DNA of 14,782 nt from VRUE01 sp963814915 (GTDB lineage Bacteria; Actinomycetota; Thermoleophilia; Solirubrobacterales; 70-9), in NCBI GenBank assembly GCA_963814915.1, contig CAWFEI010000002.1:1-14782 (forward strand). The letters run 5' to 3'. This document shows positions 12,762 through 14,782 of this stretch, in pieces (the first letter of the stretch is position 1; each line of letters starts with the position of its first letter). The position numbers were made by a program, and so were the translations under genes. The notes beneath the pieces were generated by a model, which saw nothing but the letters and a program-made list of their open reading frames with translations, did not search any database and was not told the origin of the DNA.

Positions 12762-14782
12762 ATGACTCGTATTCGCCAGCAGAACGTGACCGCAGCGCAG
12801 TGGAGCTCCAACGGGGAGGCCCTCGGCGCGATCGACCTGACCCTGCCCGAGAACAACCCTTCGGCGCCAACGTCTTCTCCGTCGCCGTGCAGCGCGAACG
12901 GCTGCCTGGCGACGTCTTCGAGAAGCTGCAGGCGACCCTCGCCGACGGCGAGGCGCTCGACCCGAGCCTCGCCGACGCGGTCGCCGAGGCGATGAAGGAA
13001 TGGGCGCTGGAGAACGGCGCGACCCACTACACGCACATGTTCCAGCCGCTGACCGGCTCGACCGCGGAGAAGCACGACTCCTTCTTCGAGCCCGCCGGCG
13101 AAGGCAACGGCGCTGGCCGGCTTCTCCGGCAAGGAGCTGGTCCAGGGCGAGCCCGACGCCTCCTCCTTCCCGACCGGCGGCGTCCGCGCCACCTTCGAGG
13201 CGCGCGGCTACACCGCCTGGGACCCGACCTCCCCCGCCTTCCTGCTCAAGAACCCGAACGGCGTCCTGCTCTGCATCCCGACCGCCTTCGCCTCCTGGAC
13301 CGGCGAGGCGCTCGACGCGAAGATCCCGCTGCTGCGCTCGATGGACGCGCTCTCGCGCTCGGCGATCAAGGCGCTGCGGCTGCTCGGCGACGAGCAGAGC
13401 AAGCGCGTCTTCACCACGGTCGGCCCCGAGCAGGAGTACTTCCTGATCGACGAGCAGTACTACTTCGAGCGCCCCGACCTGATCGCCACCGGGCGCACCC
13501 TGTTCGGCGCCAAGCCGCCGAAAGGCCACGAGCTCGACGACCACTACTTCGGCTCGATCCCCGAGCGGGTGCTGGCCTTCATGCTCGAGTCCGAGCTGGA
13601 GATGCGCGAACTGGGCATTCCGGTCAAGACCCGCCACAACGAGGTCGCGCCAGCCCAGTACGAGACGCGCCGATCTTCGAGACACCAACGTCGGCTCCGA
13701 CCACCAGCAGCTGCTGATGCAGACGCTGGAAAGCGTCGCCCGCCGCTACGGCTTCGTCTGCCTGCTGCACGAGAAGCCCTTCGCCGGCGTCAACGGCTCG
13801 GGCAAGCACAACAACTGGTCGATGGGGACCGACACGGGCTACAACCTGCTCGACCCGGGCGACACGCCAGCCGACAACATCCACTTCCTCTTCTTCTGCG
13901 CCGCGGTGATCCAGGCGGTGAACAAGCACCAGGGGCTGCTGCGCGCCTCGGTCGCCAACATCGGCCAGGACCACCGCCTCGGCGCCAACGAGGCGCCGCC
14001 GGCGATCATCTCGATCTTCCTCGGCGGCGAGCTGGAAAAAGTGTTCGAGGCGATCGCGACCGGCGAGGGCGACCCCAACACCCCGGCCTCCTTCCTCGAG
14101 CTCGGCGCGACGGTGCTGCCGAAGCTGCCGATGCACGGCGGCGACCGCAACCGCACCTCGCCGTTCGCCTTCACCGGCAACAAATTCGAGTTCCGGGCGC
14201 TGGGGTCGAGCATGTCGCTCGCCTTCCCCAACCACGGTGCTGAACACGATCGCCGCCGAGGCGATCGACGAGCTCGCCGGCAAGCTGGAGGAGAAGATCT
14301 CCGGCGGCACGGCGATGCCGGAGGCCGTGATCGAGATCGTCAAAGAGTCCTACCTGGCCAACAAGCAGGTCTGCTTCAGCGGCGACAACTACTCCGAGGA
14401 GTGGCACGCCGAGGCCCAGCAGCGCGGGCTGAAGAACCTGCGGACGACGCCCGACGCGCTGCCCGAGGTGCTCGCCGAGGACACCGTCGCCGCCTTCGAA
14501 AAGTACGACGTGCTCTCCAAGCGTGAGCTCGAGTCGCGCTTCGAGGTCTGGATCGAGCAGTACGCGATCCGGGGCTACGTCGAGGCCGAGACGACGCACT
14601 CGATCGCGAAGACGATGATCCTGCCGGCGGCGCTGCGCTACATGGCGCTTGATCGCGGGAGTCCGGAGCGTGGCGAGCGGCGTCGCCGAGGAGGTCAGCG
14701 GGGGACGCTGGAGGCAGCTCGGCGCAGGGCTGGCCGAGCTCGAGGCGGCCAACGCCTACCCGGACGAGCTCGAGGGGCTCGA
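12762..14782 (+). pseudogene. glnN: Glutamine synthetase type III, copy 2, broken by indels and cut by the window end
   Basis: Aligned with copy 1 it encodes nearly the same protein, but in several frames. Frame breaks seen by comparison: one base lost near 12859, one gained near 13107, one lost at about 13665 and another near 13682, one gained near 14233, and at least four changes between 14648 and 14717. The stretches between breaks are fully protein-like: MTRIRQQNVTAAQWSSNGEA, then GANVFSVAVQRERLPGDVFE, the GSGKHNNWSMGTD and NRTSPFAFTG motifs, and SIAKTMILPAALRYMA. Outside the indels the differences from copy 1 are mostly synonymous, so both were under selection as working genes. Sequencing error at a contig end is more likely than true decay. 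The end reads ELEGL then GA, so the native C-terminus lies beyond the window. Confidence 0.85.

Larger units (their letters stand above)
12646..14782 (+). repeat. Tandem duplication, unit 2, cut by the window end
   Basis: Repeats unit 1 in the same orientation, beginning TACAAAGGCATT. It runs to the window end at GAGCTCGAGGGGCTCGA, only a few bases past the point where unit 1 was joined to unit 2. Confidence 0.9.

Overview
The window is GC-rich, densely coded DNA with actinobacterial traits: GTG starts, short spacers, stop/start overlaps and TAGnnT-type -10 hexamers close to start codons. The gene content (a MerR-like adenylate-cyclase regulatory module, a type III glutamine synthetase, a three-domain murein transglycosylase) suggests the Thermoleophilia/Solirubrobacterales, but this is inference without a search. 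Single-base indels concentrate at both ends of the window while interior genes are intact. The window is therefore probably a whole, short (perhaps metagenomic) contig with poor ends.

Layout. 1-461 (-) is the N-terminal part of a cyclase-type protein broken by +1 indels. 557-2423 (-) is an ammonium-uptake operon, amt then a PII gene. 2609-3298 (+) is a nucleoside-phosphorylase-family protein, converging on a small coiled-coil, phasin-like gene (3301-3657, -) across a strong hairpin. 3871-6150 (+) is a secreted cell-wall protein made of a lytic transglycosylase, a degenerate M23 domain and an M15-like peptidase. An unrecognised gene follows it with a CTGA overlap (6147-7013, +). 10418-7014 (-) is an operon of a 3-hydroxyacyl-CoA dehydrogenase/enoyl-CoA hydratase fusion, a sirtuin carrying the Tyr/Arg pair of desuccinylases, and a HAD phosphatase. 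10517-14782 (+) is a diverged tandem duplication of a type III glutamine synthetase gene together with its leader.

Together the nitrogen genes (amt, PII, two GSIII copies) make an ammonium uptake and assimilation set. The beta-oxidation fusion and the sirtuin are translationally coupled, which suggests acyl-lysine removal linked to acyl-CoA metabolism. The most unusual structure is the GSIII repeat. Copy 1 loses its natural C-terminus at the junction and reads 35 codons into the promoter/leader of copy 2, and the window ends within a few bases of the same point in copy 2. This is either a real truncated tandem paralogue or a chimeric assembly of two variants. No tRNA, rRNA, CRISPR array or mobile element was seen, and no gene-free stretch exceeds about 215 bases.
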